A stretch of 64,000 bases of DNA from Ancylostoma caninum (Eukaryota > Nematoda > Chromadorea > Rhabditida > Ancylostomatidae): the NCBI GenBank assembly GCA_037903475.1, contig JBAJFG010000306.1:250001-314000 (forward strand). Direction: 5' to 3'. Shown here piece by piece: positions 63,881 through 64,000 of the stretch. The notes beneath the pieces were generated by a model. The model was not told the DNA's origin. It searched no databases and worked only from the letters and a program-made list of their open reading frames with translations. Position numbers and translations under genes: made by a program. Numbering within the stretch: position 1 is the first letter of the stretch; each line of letters begins with the position of its first letter.

Positions 63881-64000
63881 AATGCCGCTCAAAGTCGGCT
63901 CAGGCTGCCCGCAGATGAGCCAGGAAAACAATGTGGGCGAACATTACTGCAGGAAGCGGAGCTTATCTACAGTGGATGAGTTATCCCAGTCATCCTCCAT

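Overview
The window looks like a repeat-dense piece of a nematode nuclear genome, most likely a parasitic clade V (strongylid-like) worm. The evidence is short exons separated by introns ending in TTTCAG/TTCCAG, an SL-operon-like gene junction, a NEK6/7-type (NEKL-3-like) kinase first exon, a Cer1-like Ty3/Gypsy element, and many mariner/Tc1-type relics and foldback elements. No rRNA, intact tRNA, CRISPR or bacterial operon is visible. The species assignment is inference.

Region 1 (1-1,500): one plausible 70-codon exon at 90-299, then non-coding sequence. The non-coding part includes a block (about 790-1490) that recurs, diverged, at 14.6-15.3 kb.

Region 2 (1.5-20.8 kb): a composite of tandem repeats. 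In order it holds a perfect 611-bp (GT)n tract, diverged copies of a 118-bp repeat, and about 21 copies of a 186-bp satellite. Inserted in that satellite is a young full-length Ty3/Gypsy element (6675-14453, minus strand, 290-bp LTRs, 4-bp target duplication GCCC). Then come the rest of the broken satellite monomer, the second copy of the 790-1490 block, an 81-bp minisatellite, an unrelated 80-bp minisatellite, the 118-bp array in inverted orientation, and a second 186-bp satellite array that ends in a perfect 35-bp inverted repeat around a GC hairpin. The long open frames over the satellite and the GT tract are by-products of repeat periodicity, not genes.

Region 3 (21-31.2 kb): no host gene is recognisable. 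It is filled with foldback elements, two adjacent mariner relics, an inverted pair of tRNA-derived SINE-like copies, and a 2.27-kb element with about 440-bp terminal inverted repeats.

Region 4 (32-41.2 kb, plus strand): the main host-gene territory. Four exons with matching phases encode a helical, TPR-like segment. Two further phase-0 exons end in a stop at 40711. About 370 bp downstream, AATAAA is followed 14 bp later by a 3' splice site directly in front of an ATG that opens a NEK6/7-like kinase. This suggests a polycistronic or closely spaced pair. The remaining kinase exons were not found, so they lie in or beyond a very long repeat-filled intron, or the exon is isolated.

Region 5 (41.2-64 kb): a (CA)n tract, degenerate minisatellites, MITEs and foldbacks, a second inverted SINE-like pair, an inactivated mariner transposase (51.7-52.9 kb), an element with repeated subterminal motifs (53.0-53.95 kb), an internally deleted CR1/Jockey-type LINE (59.1-61.25 kb) followed by a perfect 81-bp hairpin, and a Tc1-type terminal repeat near 62.8 kb.

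All calls come from reading the sequence. No similarity search was run.
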